DNA of 64,000 nt from an uncultured Clostridia bacterium (GCA_947627425.1 CANQVZ010000003.1:1-64000); one strand, 5' to 3'. Positions 33,162 through 42,713 are shown, counted from the first letter of the stretch. Notes: a model not told the origin generated them from the sequence alone. Translations and numbers: made by a program.

Positions 33162-33456
33162 TGTCCTTGCTTGTTAATAAATGAACGAACTTTTGGCTAA
33201 AACAGACAAAAAGAAGATACAAAAATTGTGCGTTTATACGAAATGTTCCTTTTAATGCTGTATTTACAGTTTGTTTACAACTTATTCATATTCTAGTATT
33301 AATATAATAATTGTAACATTATATTAATTTTAGAGTATTTGCTCCGGGAAAAAGGGAGGACGCACACCTTTTTTATCTTTATAAATGTTATATTTATTTT
33401 TCGGCGCAAATATTCTTATTAACATAATAATAAAATAAAAAACAAGGAGGAATAGT
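33162..33456. other. Long AT-rich region between spoIIP and the pectinase operon
   Basis: The region serves divergent genes. It includes AAAAAGG-N11-CCTTTTT (about 33350-33373), a small hairpin that could attenuate the pectinase operon, and then about 60 AT-rich bases before AAGGAGG. No known riboswitch was recognised, and no unambiguous promoter could be chosen among several AT-rich candidates. Confidence 0.35.
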
Positions 33457-36279
33457 ATGAAAAGAAGCTTAAAAAGGGCTTTAAGCGCAGTTTTGGCGGC
33501 GTCTGTCATGATAAGCGCGTCTTCGTTTGCGGGGCTTGATATATCTGCGCCTCTTTACGAGAACACTTATGCGGCGGGTACTGTAAGCATAACAGATGCT
33601 CAGGGTTGGCTCGAGAGTGCGTGGGTAGAGTGGAAACCCGTTGCGGGAGCCTCATCCTATAAGGTGTTCTACAAGGGCTCAAGCGGCAGCTACACTCAGA
33701 TAGACGATATGCTTCTGAGAAAGTACGGCACATACTGGAGAGCCGACATTCTTGGCATTGAAAAGGGCAGCTACACCATCAAAGTAAGTGCCATTGATGC
33801 GTCGGGCGCTGAGCTTGCCTCGGCAGAGCAGGAGGTTGATGTAGAGGCTCAGGACAGAAGCGGCTTCGCCTTCCACAAATCAAAGGTGACCACTCCGGGA
33901 GCTTATGACGAAAACGGCAAATTAAAGCCTAACGCACAGGTCATTTATCTCACAAATGACAACTTCAACACTAAGGAGGTAATGCTTTACGGCAAGAACA
34001 ATCAGCTTGTAACGGCTGTAGGTTTTGACGACATAATAAAGCAGTTGGCATATGCCTACAATCCGCCCACTGCCATAAGAATAATAGGCAGGATAGGCGC
34101 GGAGGCATACAGCGGTATGGCAATGACCGAGGACTGCGTTCAGATGAAGGGCCTTGAATCTGGCTCCAACAAGAACGACTACACCTGCGAGGTAACAATT
34201 GAGGGCGTCGGCAACGATGCGGCTCTTTCGCAGGGCACCAGCTTTTATAAGGCGGCTTACTGCGAAATGAGGAATCTTGCGGTAGGCGGCTTCGGCGACG
34301 ACGGAGTGTCGCTCAAGAGCTGTAAATATATGTGGATACACAACCTCGACCTTTTCTACGGCAACGCGGGAAGTGACGCCGATCAGGCTAAGGGCGACGG
34401 CTCTATAGACCTCAAGGATGATTCGCAGTATGTAAATGTGGATTATGTTCATTTCTGGGACAGCGGTAAGTGTTCTCTTTGCGGCATGAAGTCAGAGAGC
34501 GGACCCAACTACATAACCTATCACCACAACTGGTTCGACCATTCCGATTCCAGACATCCCAGAATAAGAAGTATGTCTGTACATATTTACAACAACTACT
34601 TCGACAGCAACGCCAAGTACGGCGTGGGCGTAACATATGGCGGTTCAGCCTTTGTGGAGAGCAATGTGTTCAAGGACTGCAAGCACCCTATGCTCATAGC
34701 TATGCAGGGCACGGATGGTGAGAGCGGCGGCAAAGGCACCTTCTCCGGCGAGAACGGCGGCGTTATAAAGGCTTGCAACAACCAAATGAGCGGCTCAACA
34801 CAAGCAACGAAGTATTACAGCTCGTCAAATACACAGGAATTTGACGCTTATGAGGTAAAAAGCAGAGATGAAGAGGTTCCCAGCAGCGTCAAGGCAAAGC
34901 AGGGCGGCACGTCTTATGACAACGCCTCTCTTGCTATAGACAATGTAAACGCAACTCCCGAGGATGTAGATACGGTAGTAACTACGGTTAAAAAATATGC
35001 GGGCAGAACAAACCGCGGAGATTTCACTTATGACTGGTCGGGAAACGGAGCAGAGAACTATAACGTTGACAACACATTAAAGAGCAAGGTGCTCGACTAT
35101 GTAGAAACAACGCCTTACCTCTCCGTAGGACCCAACGAAAACGGTGCGTTTACGGAGCCGTCTTCCGAGCCTCCTTCACAGGGCTCGACATCAAAGCCTG
35201 TTGACCCCGATCCCGAGATAAGCACGGATCCCGAAGAGGAGACCGAAACCTCGACCGTAGATCCTGCGGGCGCAGCCTCAATGGGTACATATGAGCTTGG
35301 CAGCAGCGCTAAAGACGGTGATTTCAATGTAGTGAAGAAGGATATCTATGGCAACATAGACTTTTCGGGCGTAAGAAGCGTTGAAACTGTAGGTATAAAA
35401 ATCAGAGCGGGAAATACCATTCCCTTCACGCTCAGCTCATCCACAATTGTGGAGATCACCTGCACCACTCCGTCTACACCCGTCATATTCGAGGGCGGAG
35501 GAGCAAGATTTACATGTACGGACACAGGCAAGTACACTGTGCCAGCAGGCGCGTACAAGATATATGGCTCAAAATCGGGCGACAATTCTACCATAACAAG
35601 GCTTGTGCTCACACAGGACAGCTCGTCGACAGTCACTCCCGAGCCTCCCGTTGAGGAGACCACAGCTGAGGTAGTCACGGCTCCCGAGGGCTATAAGACA
35701 ATAGATGCCGGATTGACTCTCAATAAGAGCAATTATGCGCAGTATACCGCAAATAACGGCGGCTATTTCGAGCCTAACGACAGCGCTAAGGTATACGCTC
35801 ATGATAAAAACGATGCAATAAGGATAAGAAACGGCGGTACTCTCACATTCACCGTTGCGGCAAATGCTACAATAACTATAACGGCGGGTCATGCCAGCTC
35901 CAGCACATCGGGCACAAGACGCCTTATGCTGAAGCAGGGCTCAGGCACTTTAGGCACGCTTGCTTATGAAATGGGTGAAAACAACACCAGAACCATAGCT
36001 TCGAAGCTTGCCGCAGGTACATATGTATTGACTGCGGACAATGACATAAATATCAACTCCGTTGTATTCAGCTTTGATTCCGCTCCTGCCTTTACAAAGG
36101 GCGATGCAGACAACAGCGGAAATGTAGACGACAACGACCCCAAGACGATACTTATGTATGTTGTGGGACTTATAAACAGCGTTAATAATCCCGAGGCGGC
36201 GGATGTGGACGGCGACAAGACAGTCACCTCCCGTGATTCCTTCCTTATTCAGGAATATATTAAAAATGGCAAATGGTGA
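33457..36279 (+). CDS. Secreted PL1 pectate lyase with C-terminal dockerin
   Basis: A 940-residue extracellular enzyme for beta-elimination of pectate. Order: signal peptide (LSAVLAASVMISASSFA), an fnIII-like module (about 45-130), the PL1 parallel beta-helix (about 140-480), a Pro/Ser/Thr/Glu-rich linker (about 570-600), two beta-sandwich modules that look like carbohydrate-binding domains (about 605-730 and 745-870), and a dockerin (about 880-940). The helix has GDGSIDLKDDSQ for calcium and HSDSRHPRIRSMSVHIYNNYF with the catalytic arginine. The dockerin reads GDADNSGNVDDND and, in the second repeat, ADVDGDKTVTSRD. It is the first gene of the operon, with AAGGAGG 6 bases upstream. Confidence 0.93.
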   Translation: MKRSLKRALSAVLAASVMISASSFAGLDISAPLYENTYAAGTVSITDAQGWLESAWVEWKPVAGASSYKVFYKGSSGSYTQIDDMLLRKYGTYWRADILGIEKGSYTIKVSAIDASGAELASAEQEVDVEAQDRSGFAFHKSKVTTPGAYDENGKLKPNAQVIYLTNDNFNTKEVMLYGKNNQLVTAVGFDDIIKQLAYAYNPPTAIRIIGRIGAEAYSGMAMTEDCVQMKGLESGSNKNDYTCEVTIEGVGNDAALSQGTSFYKAAYCEMRNLAVGGFGDDGVSLKSCKYMWIHNLDLFYGNAGSDADQAKGDGSIDLKDDSQYVNVDYVHFWDSGKCSLCGMKSESGPNYITYHHNWFDHSDSRHPRIRSMSVHIYNNYFDSNAKYGVGVTYGGSAFVESNVFKDCKHPMLIAMQGTDGESGGKGTFSGENGGVIKACNNQMSGSTQATKYYSSSNTQEFDAYEVKSRDEEVPSSVKAKQGGTSYDNASLAIDNVNATPEDVDTVVTTVKKYAGRTNRGDFTYDWSGNGAENYNVDNTLKSKVLDYVETTPYLSVGPNENGAFTEPSSEPPSQGSTSKPVDPDPEISTDPEEETETSTVDPAGAASMGTYELGSSAKDGDFNVVKKDIYGNIDFSGVRSVETVGIKIRAGNTIPFTLSSSTIVEITCTTPSTPVIFEGGGARFTCTDTGKYTVPAGAYKIYGSKSGDNSTITRLVLTQDSSSTVTPEPPVEETTAEVVTAPEGYKTIDAGLTLNKSNYAQYTANNGGYFEPNDSAKVYAHDKNDAIRIRNGGTLTFTVAANATITITAGHASSSTSGTRRLMLKQGSGTLGTLAYEMGENNTRTIASKLAAGTYVLTADNDININSVVFSFDSAPAFTKGDADNSGNVDDNDPKTILMYVVGLINSVNNPEAADVDGDKTVTSRDSFLIQEYIKNGKW

Positions 36280-36295
36280 GAGGAGGGGATAAGAA

Positions 36296-39200
36296 ATGAA
36301 AAAATGCTTTAAAAGAATTTTAAGTACGCTTATGGCTTCTGCCATAGTCGCTTCATCGCTTGTCTTTGCTCCTCAGAGCGCAATGGCGGCGGCCTCTATA
36401 AATGCGACAGGCTGGTACGAGACCATCACCGCAGAGCTTACGGGCATTAAAGCAGATGATGTCACGGCTGTAAGCGTATCGGGCGGCACAACGCTTGAGC
36501 TTAAAAAGGAAGATATAGAATATCTTGTGAGAGATAAGGACAATAAGGTGCTCATCGATATACCCGGCATCAAGGCGGGAGATAACTACACCTTAAGCGT
36601 TACGGCGGGCGGACAGTCTGTCACAGCCTCCGGTATAACCGTCTATGCGCACGACCGCGCGGGCTATGCCCACAAGGACGCCAAGTCTGACAGCGGCAGC
36701 AAGTGTACCGACGGTATAGGCGGCTACACCAACGACGGCGAGCTTAAAGATAACGCCATAGTTATGTATGTCACCGAGGAAAACAAGAACACCGTTCAGG
36801 TGCCCGGATATGAAGGAGATAACTATCCCAAGGGCATAGGCAATATACTCAATGAAAAGTCAGCCCACGGCGACGGCGTGCTTGGCGGCGGCAAGACAAA
36901 TGTAATAAAGGCACTTTCGGACAGCAAAACTCCTCTTGTAATAAGGTTTGTAGGCACTGTAGTAGCGGGCGATTCCAACACAAGGGATAATCCGCCCAAG
37001 GAAAATATAAACGGTCTCACGGGCTACAACTCCACTGTCAACGGCGGTACAGTCAAGGACAACGGCATGGTAGCCAGAGTTTACAAGGCGGACAACATCA
37101 CCTTCGAGGGCATCGGCTCCGATGCCACGATAGACGGCTGGGGATTCCAGATAATAGCCCAGACGGGTTATCCATCGCAGGGCTTCGAGTTCAGAAACCT
37201 CAACTTTGTTTCAACACCCGAGGACGCAATAGGCTTTGAGGGAACTTCGAGCGAATCCTCATCTCCTCAGACAAAGGAATGGATAACATCGCCCATAAGA
37301 TATTGCTGGGTACACAACAACACCTTCTATTCCGGCTATTGTAAAAAGCCAGCCGAGAGCGACAAGGCGGAGGGCGACGGCTCCGTTGACTTCAAGCGTG
37401 GCTACGGCTACACAATGGATTATAACCACTATATATCAAACCATAAGACCAATCTTGTGGGCTCGAGTGATAAATCAATACAGTATGATGTTACCTTCCA
37501 TCATAATTACTATGAGGGCGTATGGTCAAGACAGCCTCTTGCAAGGCAGGCAAACATACACATCTACAACTCATATTTCCTGAACGGACCGGGTACGTCA
37601 TACATCATCTCCGCAAGAGCGAATACTTACATTTTCTCGGAGGCAAATTTCTACGAGAACTGTAAAAATCCCATTGAGGACGCAGGCAGCGGAGGCGTTG
37701 TAAAGAGCTATAACGACAGCTTTTCGGGTTGTACGGGAGAGAACAGCGCAGTAGTAGTGAGCAGTAAGAATGCTTCTGTTTCTTCAAAGAACCCCTATGC
37801 GGGCTTTGAGACCAAATCGGACATGTATGCTTACGAGTCTACGGACGCAGCTCAGGCAAAGGCGGACTGCAAGGCTAAGGCAGGCTCTATGAAGCCTATG
37901 TCAGAGATAAATATGGAGGCTGAGCCCGAGAGCATAATAACAAAGAATCCCAAGGCTCCTCTCGCTCTTCCTTATGAGCTTGACTTTGCTTCAGGTTCCA
38001 ATGCCGGACATTGGACCAAGAAGACAAGTGAGAGTCAGCTTGCATCTGGCACTACATACGACCTTGGAAATGCGCTCTTTACTCCTACGAGCAAGGTTTC
38101 GGCTACTTCGACAAATGCCAAGATAAAGGACAACGCTCTCATATTCTCCGTTGTTCAGCCTGCCGATATTGAGCTTAAGTGTGCAAATACCGGAAAATAC
38201 GGACTCATTCTCTACAATGCTTACGGCGTTGCCGAGATGGAGGTACCTGTAGGCGGAACGGGCAAAACAACTGTTGATGCAGGTACATATGTGATCAAGT
38301 CCTCCAATATCGAGAAAGAGGCATATATAGAGAACTTCAAGGCAAAGGCGCACAGTGCGACCGACACCACGGTAGAATACAGCACCGTTGAGGAGCAGAC
38401 GCAGCCTACCACATCGCAGACTCCTACAAGCAGTCAGTCCAAGCCCGAGCCTCCCACGGAGGAGGAAACAGAGGCTCCGCCTTACACGGGCAGCGGACTC
38501 ATATGGAACTACACAAGCGGTGAAAATACGCTCGATGCAAAGATCAGCGCAAACGACTGGTCGGGCGCAGAGCCTGTTTCATATGGAGGCACTACTCTTA
38601 CACGGGCTATAAAGATGGAGAGCGATACGGATATTTCGTTCAGCGTTCCGGGCAAGGGCAAGCTTACCATTGTAAGCTACTCCACAAATTCGGCGCCGAC
38701 TATACTGCTCAACAATGAGAAGCTGAACATAAGCAAAAACGGCGCGGTTACAGTGGATGTGTCGGGTTATGTATCCATTGCTAAGGGTACTTCAAGCACA
38801 TATATTTATCTGTTTGAATTTGTAGGCGAGGGTGCGGAGGAATCCACCGAGGCTAAAACCGAGGCTACTACGGCGTCTTCCACCGACACCACTGCCGAGC
38901 AGATAAAGCCGGATCCCGACGAAAGCTCTACCGAGGCTACCACCGAGGATACGGTCGTATTAAGCGTTGCAAAGAAGACGGCTAAGCCGGGCGAGAGCGT
39001 TTCTGTTCCCGTTGCAATAAAGGGTATGGACAACATAGCCAATTACTTCATGACTATATCCTATGACCCCGCAATACTTAGCGTTGATTCGGTTGAAAAC
39101 GGCGATGTTCTCCCGAATGCCATATTGCTTGCCAATACGGATACCTCGGGCGTGATACTTGCCGCAGCGTCAAATATAGACAATGTGGTCAAGGACGGTT

Positions 39201-40045
39201 CAGCCCTTCTTAACCTTAGGTTCACGGCAATAAAGGCGGGCACTGCTGACCTCGGCATAACAGTTACCAACCTCGGCGACTTTGAAAATGCGGCTGTCGA
39301 GAATACAGCATCGGCAGGCAGCGTCATGGTAGCTGCCGAGCCGGGCACCGTAACGCTCAAGGGCGATGTGGATTGCGACGGAGATGTGGATAAAACCGAC
39401 GCTGTTATACTCATGCGCCATATATCGGGCATAGAGCTTATAACGGACTCTACGGGTCTTGCAAATGCCTTCTGCGTTACCGATAAGTCAAAGGGCGCGC
39501 CCACTCTGCTCGATGTTTATTATATCCTCAAAAATCCAAAGGAAGCAGAGTTCAAGGGCAGCATTATAGAGAGCGGAAAGCCTCTTGCAGTCGGTGATTA
39601 TTTACAGGGTCAGATAGAGATATTTGATACCGGTACAGGCAGCGGAACTGACGGAAAACAGTGGGATGTTGTTGAAAACAGCGCTGCGCAAATAAACAAC
39701 ACGCAATATGCAAACAGTGTTCAGGGACACAACAATCCATCTCCTTCATATAACAGTAATGGTGCAAGGGCTGTGCCTACGGCGGGTTCTTATGTAAAGA
39801 TAACGCCCAAGAAAGATGCAAAGCTTGTTGTGGATATGAGACTTGGCGGAGGATCCAACTCTGCAAAGCATTTTGCTTTCATAAGTCAGGACGGAGACAC
39901 GGTAACTCAGATAGATTATGAGGAAAATTCCAATAATAATGCTCAGATGTATCTTCACAAGTCCTATGATGTTAAGGCAGGCGAGACATATTACCTCACA
40001 AGCGGCGGTACAAAGATATTCTATTATAAGATAGCTTTGGAATGA
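36296..40045 (+). CDS. Secreted PL1 pectate lyase carrying both a cohesin and a dockerin
   Basis: A 1249-residue extracellular pectate lyase. Order: signal peptide, short Ig-like module (about 28-120), PL1 beta-helix (about 140-500, with GDGSVDFKRGYGYTMDYNHY and SRQPLARQANIHIYNSYF), beta-sandwich modules (about 555-690 and 735-850), Thr/Glu-rich linker, a type I cohesin-like domain (about 884-1020, LSVAKKTAKPGESVSVPVAIKG, YDPAILSVDSVENGD), a dockerin whose first repeat is intact (GDVDCDGDVDKTD) and second degenerate (to about 1085), and a final binding-type module (1090-1249). Enzyme, cohesin and dockerin in one chain is uncommon. It starts 16 bases after the previous gene. Confidence 0.9.
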   Translation: MKKCFKRILSTLMASAIVASSLVFAPQSAMAAASINATGWYETITAELTGIKADDVTAVSVSGGTTLELKKEDIEYLVRDKDNKVLIDIPGIKAGDNYTLSVTAGGQSVTASGITVYAHDRAGYAHKDAKSDSGSKCTDGIGGYTNDGELKDNAIVMYVTEENKNTVQVPGYEGDNYPKGIGNILNEKSAHGDGVLGGGKTNVIKALSDSKTPLVIRFVGTVVAGDSNTRDNPPKENINGLTGYNSTVNGGTVKDNGMVARVYKADNITFEGIGSDATIDGWGFQIIAQTGYPSQGFEFRNLNFVSTPEDAIGFEGTSSESSSPQTKEWITSPIRYCWVHNNTFYSGYCKKPAESDKAEGDGSVDFKRGYGYTMDYNHYISNHKTNLVGSSDKSIQYDVTFHHNYYEGVWSRQPLARQANIHIYNSYFLNGPGTSYIISARANTYIFSEANFYENCKNPIEDAGSGGVVKSYNDSFSGCTGENSAVVVSSKNASVSSKNPYAGFETKSDMYAYESTDAAQAKADCKAKAGSMKPMSEINMEAEPESIITKNPKAPLALPYELDFASGSNAGHWTKKTSESQLASGTTYDLGNALFTPTSKVSATSTNAKIKDNALIFSVVQPADIELKCANTGKYGLILYNAYGVAEMEVPVGGTGKTTVDAGTYVIKSSNIEKEAYIENFKAKAHSATDTTVEYSTVEEQTQPTTSQTPTSSQSKPEPPTEEETEAPPYTGSGLIWNYTSGENTLDAKISANDWSGAEPVSYGGTTLTRAIKMESDTDISFSVPGKGKLTIVSYSTNSAPTILLNNEKLNISKNGAVTVDVSGYVSIAKGTSSTYIYLFEFVGEGAEESTEAKTEATTASSTDTTAEQIKPDPDESSTEATTEDTVVLSVAKKTAKPGESVSVPVAIKGMDNIANYFMTISYDPAILSVDSVENGDVLPNAILLANTDTSGVILAAASNIDNVVKDGSALLNLRFTAIKAGTADLGITVTNLGDFENAAVENTASAGSVMVAAEPGTVTLKGDVDCDGDVDKTDAVILMRHISGIELITDSTGLANAFCVTDKSKGAPTLLDVYYILKNPKEAEFKGSIIESGKPLAVGDYLQGQIEIFDTGTGSGTDGKQWDVVENSAAQINNTQYANSVQGHNNPSPSYNSNGARAVPTAGSYVKITPKKDAKLVVDMRLGGGSNSAKHFAFISQDGDTVTQIDYEENSNNNAQMYLHKSYDVKAGETYYLTSGGTKIFYYKIALE

Positions 40046-40065
40046 TGAATTAAAGTAATATCGTA

Positions 40066-40104
40066 TTAACGGGGACGCCCCGCACAGGGACTGTCCCCGA
40101 CCCT
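40066..40104. repeat. Dispersed repeat family D, copy 2
   Basis: CGGGGACGCCCCGCACAGGGACTGTCCCCG contains two nested palindromes and lies between the second lyase and the cohesin genes, where it may act as a partial terminator. Confidence 0.6.
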
Positions 40105-40127
40105 TCAAAAAAAATTCATTTGTTCTA

Positions 40128-40156
40128 TTGCATTTTTTGTAAATATGTTGTATAAT
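40128..40156 (+). promoter_or_regulatory. Internal promoter of the cohesin genes
   Basis: TTGCAT and TATAAT are 17 bases apart, 42 bases before the start codon, so the cohesin genes may be expressed separately from the lyases. Confidence 0.65.
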
Positions 40157-40197
40157 TAATTTATATTTTTATAAATTGACAAAGAAGGAGGTAAAAT

Positions 40198-40929
40198 ATG
40201 AAAAAAATAATAGGCGTGCTTACGGCTGTTTTCGCTGCTGCGCTTATGGCTGTGAGTGTTCAGGCTGCCGAATATTCGGTGGGCGCAAGCTCCGTAGACG
40301 GTCAAAATCAAGCTACGGTGCCTGTCAGCATCACTCCCGACAGCGGCGGTGAAAATGTCAGCGGATATATAATCCAAATCAAATACGATCCCACAAAGGT
40401 CGAGCCTGTCACAAAGGGAACGGACAGTCTTAATAATGTTATATATGCCGAAGCTGATCCGGGCTTTGGAGAGGACGCAGATGCTGTATTTGTAAGCGGT
40501 GTTATAGAAAATACGGCGTATAATCAGAATACTCTTATTGTAGCGTGGGCAAGCGCGAAGCCTGTTCCCGTGCAAGAGAAAACAAATATGGCTGAAGTTA
40601 CATTCCAAGCAGATGATAATGCCACAGGTTCGGTCGATCTGGCTGTTACCGTTGTGCAGGCAACAAAGGACGGCGAAACCGTTGAGCAAAATGTACAGGC
40701 TGCGAACGGCGAAATCGATATAGCATCATTCCTCAGAGGCGATGCGAATGGTAATGGTGAAGTAGAGCTTTCAGATGCTAATATGATAATACAGTCATTG
40801 ATCGGTAAAGCTCAAATTGAGCCTGAAAATATGGATAAAGCCGATGCAAATGGTAAGGACGGTATAGAGCTTTCGGATGCTAATTTGGTAATACAGTCGT
40901 TGATCGGAAAGGCTACTATACCAAATTAA
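40198..40929 (+). CDS. Small secreted cohesin-dockerin protein (mini-scaffoldin)
   Basis: The 243-residue precursor has a signal peptide (KKIIGVLTAVFAAALMAVSVQA), one type I cohesin-like domain (about 24-175: ATVPVSITPDSGGENVSGYIIQIKYDPTKVEPV, then VIENTAYNQNTLIVAWAS and a MAEVTFQAD strand) and a complete dockerin (about 178-243). Both dockerin repeats are regular: GDANGNGEVELSDANMIIQSLIGK and ADANGKDGIELSDANLVIQSLIGK. A chain with one cohesin and one dockerin can act as an adaptor between enzymes and a larger scaffold. No SLH or sortase signal is present. AGGAGG precedes the start. Confidence 0.9.
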   Translation: MKKIIGVLTAVFAAALMAVSVQAAEYSVGASSVDGQNQATVPVSITPDSGGENVSGYIIQIKYDPTKVEPVTKGTDSLNNVIYAEADPGFGEDADAVFVSGVIENTAYNQNTLIVAWASAKPVPVQEKTNMAEVTFQADDNATGSVDLAVTVVQATKDGETVEQNVQAANGEIDIASFLRGDANGNGEVELSDANMIIQSLIGKAQIEPENMDKADANGKDGIELSDANLVIQSLIGKATIPN

Positions 40930-40964
40930 TAATCTATATTCTTATAAATGGAGGATAATAAAAG

Positions 40965-41798
40965 ATGAAATTAAAAAGTTTTCTTGCTGTAGCTGTAACT
41001 TGCAGTGCAGTAATGCTTATGTCTGTAGTTTCACACGCAGCTACGCAAATAAAGGTTGAAGGAGCAAAAATCAATAGTAATTCAACCGGAATAGAGGTAC
41101 CTATTGTGCTTGAAACTACTGATACGGATAAAATTAAAAGCTTCTGCGGAGCAATGATCAGAGTTCATTTTGATAACACAAAATGGAAATATAGCAGAAC
41201 ATCAAATGATGTAGTTATCTATTATGATGATGGAGGTTCAGAGGCTGCTGGTAGCGTAGCTGCCAATGAGGCTACTCCCGGTGTTGTATCGGTTGCATTC
41301 ACATATGATACAGGTAATGGTGATGTAGTACCTGATGAGAACGGAAAAATCAAAATATGTACTTTAAGATTTACCAAAGAAGCATCATTGTCTGAAATGC
41401 CTTCAGTTTCTGATTCTGATTTTGATATCGGTATTGAAAGAATTGAAAGCTATAATCCCGGAGGCGGAAATAATAACTATGTGCTCAAGGGTACTGAAAT
41501 GAAATCCTTCTTTAAGTTTGATGTAACAGGCGATCTTGGCAGAAACGCTATAGAGTCAATCGGTGTTCAAGTAGACGGTGTTGATGGTGTGCAGGAATTA
41601 AATGAATGTTACAGCACTACATATACAGATGGCACTGATTATGCAAACGAAACAACAACATTTGTTGTAAATGTAAACACAGCATCAAAGCAGACAAAGG
41701 GTATCACTATTTATGGTAAGAAATCCGATGGAGATTGGATGCCGTTAAGTGAGTATATTCCTATGGATGATGTTACGGCATACAGCTATGTCTATTGA
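40965..41798 (+). CDS. Secreted cohesin-like domain protein without dockerin
   Basis: The 277-residue precursor has a signal peptide (KLKSFLAVAVTCSAVMLMSVVSHA). A domain of about 150 residues follows the cohesin pattern: GIEVPIVLETT...AMIRVHFDNTKWKYSR, GVVSVAFTYDTGNGD, then KICTLRFTKEASL. The C-terminal 110 residues form a second unrecognised beta-rich module ending in AYSYVY. There is no dockerin and no anchor. Codon use leans to AT-ending codons (AAT, GAT, GTA), unlike the lyases upstream, which hints at separate origin. The next gene is a short peptide 18 bases on. Confidence 0.7.
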   Translation: MKLKSFLAVAVTCSAVMLMSVVSHAATQIKVEGAKINSNSTGIEVPIVLETTDTDKIKSFCGAMIRVHFDNTKWKYSRTSNDVVIYYDDGGSEAAGSVAANEATPGVVSVAFTYDTGNGDVVPDENGKIKICTLRFTKEASLSEMPSVSDSDFDIGIERIESYNPGGGNNNYVLKGTEMKSFFKFDVTGDLGRNAIESIGVQVDGVDGVQELNECYSTTYTDGTDYANETTTFVVNVNTASKQTKGITIYGKKSDGDWMPLSEYIPMDDVTAYSYVY

Positions 41799-41816
41799 TA
41801 AGGAGGATTAATTGAT

Positions 41817-41954
41817 ATGAAAAGTTATGTAAAGCCAATGATGACTGTATCAACTTTTGCAAATACGGATATTATTACCGTCAGCTCTGTTGGTTTGAAT
41901 GTCAGCACAAAATATGCTTCAAATCTCGGCGAAAGTACAATAAACTTTGACTAA
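41817..41954 (+). CDS. 45-residue peptide at the end of the cohesin operon
   Basis: This ORF is below the size limit of the ORF track. It starts at ATG 41817 after AAGGAGG with a 10-base gap and encodes MKSYVKPMMTVSTFANTDII..., ending STINFD. There is no signal peptide, no transmembrane helix and no cysteine; it is rich in Ser, Thr and Asn. Short Clostridia proteins starting MK-Y-KP-...-F...DIIT-S are familiar to me but have no assigned function. The strong site, the stop followed by a terminator, and the position behind the cohesin gene argue that it is translated. A precursor or partner peptide is a guess. Confidence 0.6.
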   Translation: MKSYVKPMMTVSTFANTDIITVSSVGLNVSTKYASNLGESTINFD

Positions 41955-41957
41955 TGC

Positions 41958-41997
41958 TAAAAAAGAGTCTCGTATCACCGAGGCTCTTTTACTTTAT
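41958..41997 (+). terminator. Terminator of the pectinase-cohesin operon
   Basis: AAAAGAGTCTCG, loop tatcac, CGAGGCTCTTTT is a stem with A and T tails right after the peptide stop codon. Confidence 0.8.
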
Positions 41998-42044
41998 TAA
42001 CCAATATAAATGTTGTAAACGATAAAGTCAAAATATAAAAAATG

Positions 42045-42160
42045 TTATACACGGGCGTGCAATGCACGCCCCTACAAACCACTATGTAAGCTAATCACTT
42101 GTAGGGGCGAGCATTGCTCGCCCGCAAAATTTCATGCAATAAGGTGTTTTTGACACACAG
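42045..42160. repeat. Dispersed repeat family B, short relative (copy 4)
   Basis: CGGGCGTGCAATGCACGCCCCTACAA, then CTTGTAGGGGCGAGCATTGCTCGCCCGCAAAATTTCATGCAATAAGGTG. The outer arms match the flank of copy 3 in inverted order, and CCCCTACAA/TTGTAGGGG forms a hairpin. No gene is seen. Confidence 0.7.
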
Positions 42161-42188
42161 AAGGCTTCGGTTATTCTGAAACCTTTTT

Positions 42189-42677
42189 TTATTCTATCAC
42201 TATTTCATTTACGGGCGCATTCTCCAATATGGGATCATCGGGCTTCACGGGTTCAATAGTCACAAAGTTGTTTTTCTCGTCTATCCATGCGCTTTTGTTC
42301 TCCTCATACCACCGAACTCTTGCATCCACAGCCTCGCCCACAGCTCTAAGCGGCAGCATAAATCTACCCTCTATTATCTGCGCGCCCACATCGGGCGTCA
42401 CAGCCTTGCCGTTCACGGTGAAGTCGGTCTCGCCGTCCTTTATCACCACTGTGTTTTTGTCGTTTTTGAGAGTGGCTGTTTTTGTGTCTGCGTCCCAGTC
42501 CACCGTATAGCCCATGTACTCAAAAACGCCCCTCACGGGCACAAGCGTGCGTCCCTCGAGTATTATTCCCTTGTCCGCCACCAAATTGCCGTTTGAGTAT
42601 ACCTTCACGCCCTCGTCCGCCATTGCGGGCGATGCGAGCATTGCGCACATAAGCGCAGAAAGCAGTAGTTTTTTCAT
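42189..42677 (-). CDS. Secreted stalk-domain (copper amine oxidase N-terminal-like) protein
   Basis: The 162-residue precursor has a signal peptide (KKLLLSALMCAMLASPAMA) and one repeat of the stalk fold. It shows GIILEGRTLVPVRGVFEYMGYTVDWDADTKTATLK and then IIEGRFMLPLRAVGEAVDARVRWYE, the hallmark LVP-R and LPLRAV strands. Such domains occur in many Clostridia exported proteins and are thought to bind or space at the wall; no enzymatic copper site is implied. It is a single-gene unit with AAGGAGATG before the start. Confidence 0.85.
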   Translation of the reverse strand: MKKLLLSALMCAMLASPAMADEGVKVYSNGNLVADKGIILEGRTLVPVRGVFEYMGYTVDWDADTKTATLKNDKNTVVIKDGETDFTVNGKAVTPDVGAQIIEGRFMLPLRAVGEAVDARVRWYEENKSAWIDEKNNFVTIEPVKPDDPILENAPVNEIVIE

Positions 42678-42713
42678 AAAACCTCATCTCCTTGTATTAT
42701 AATTAAAATATGG

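Noticed and set aside
33340-33375. Riboswitch before the pectinase operon
   Set aside because: A small hairpin and GGGAGGACGC are present, but no known aptamer pattern could be matched.
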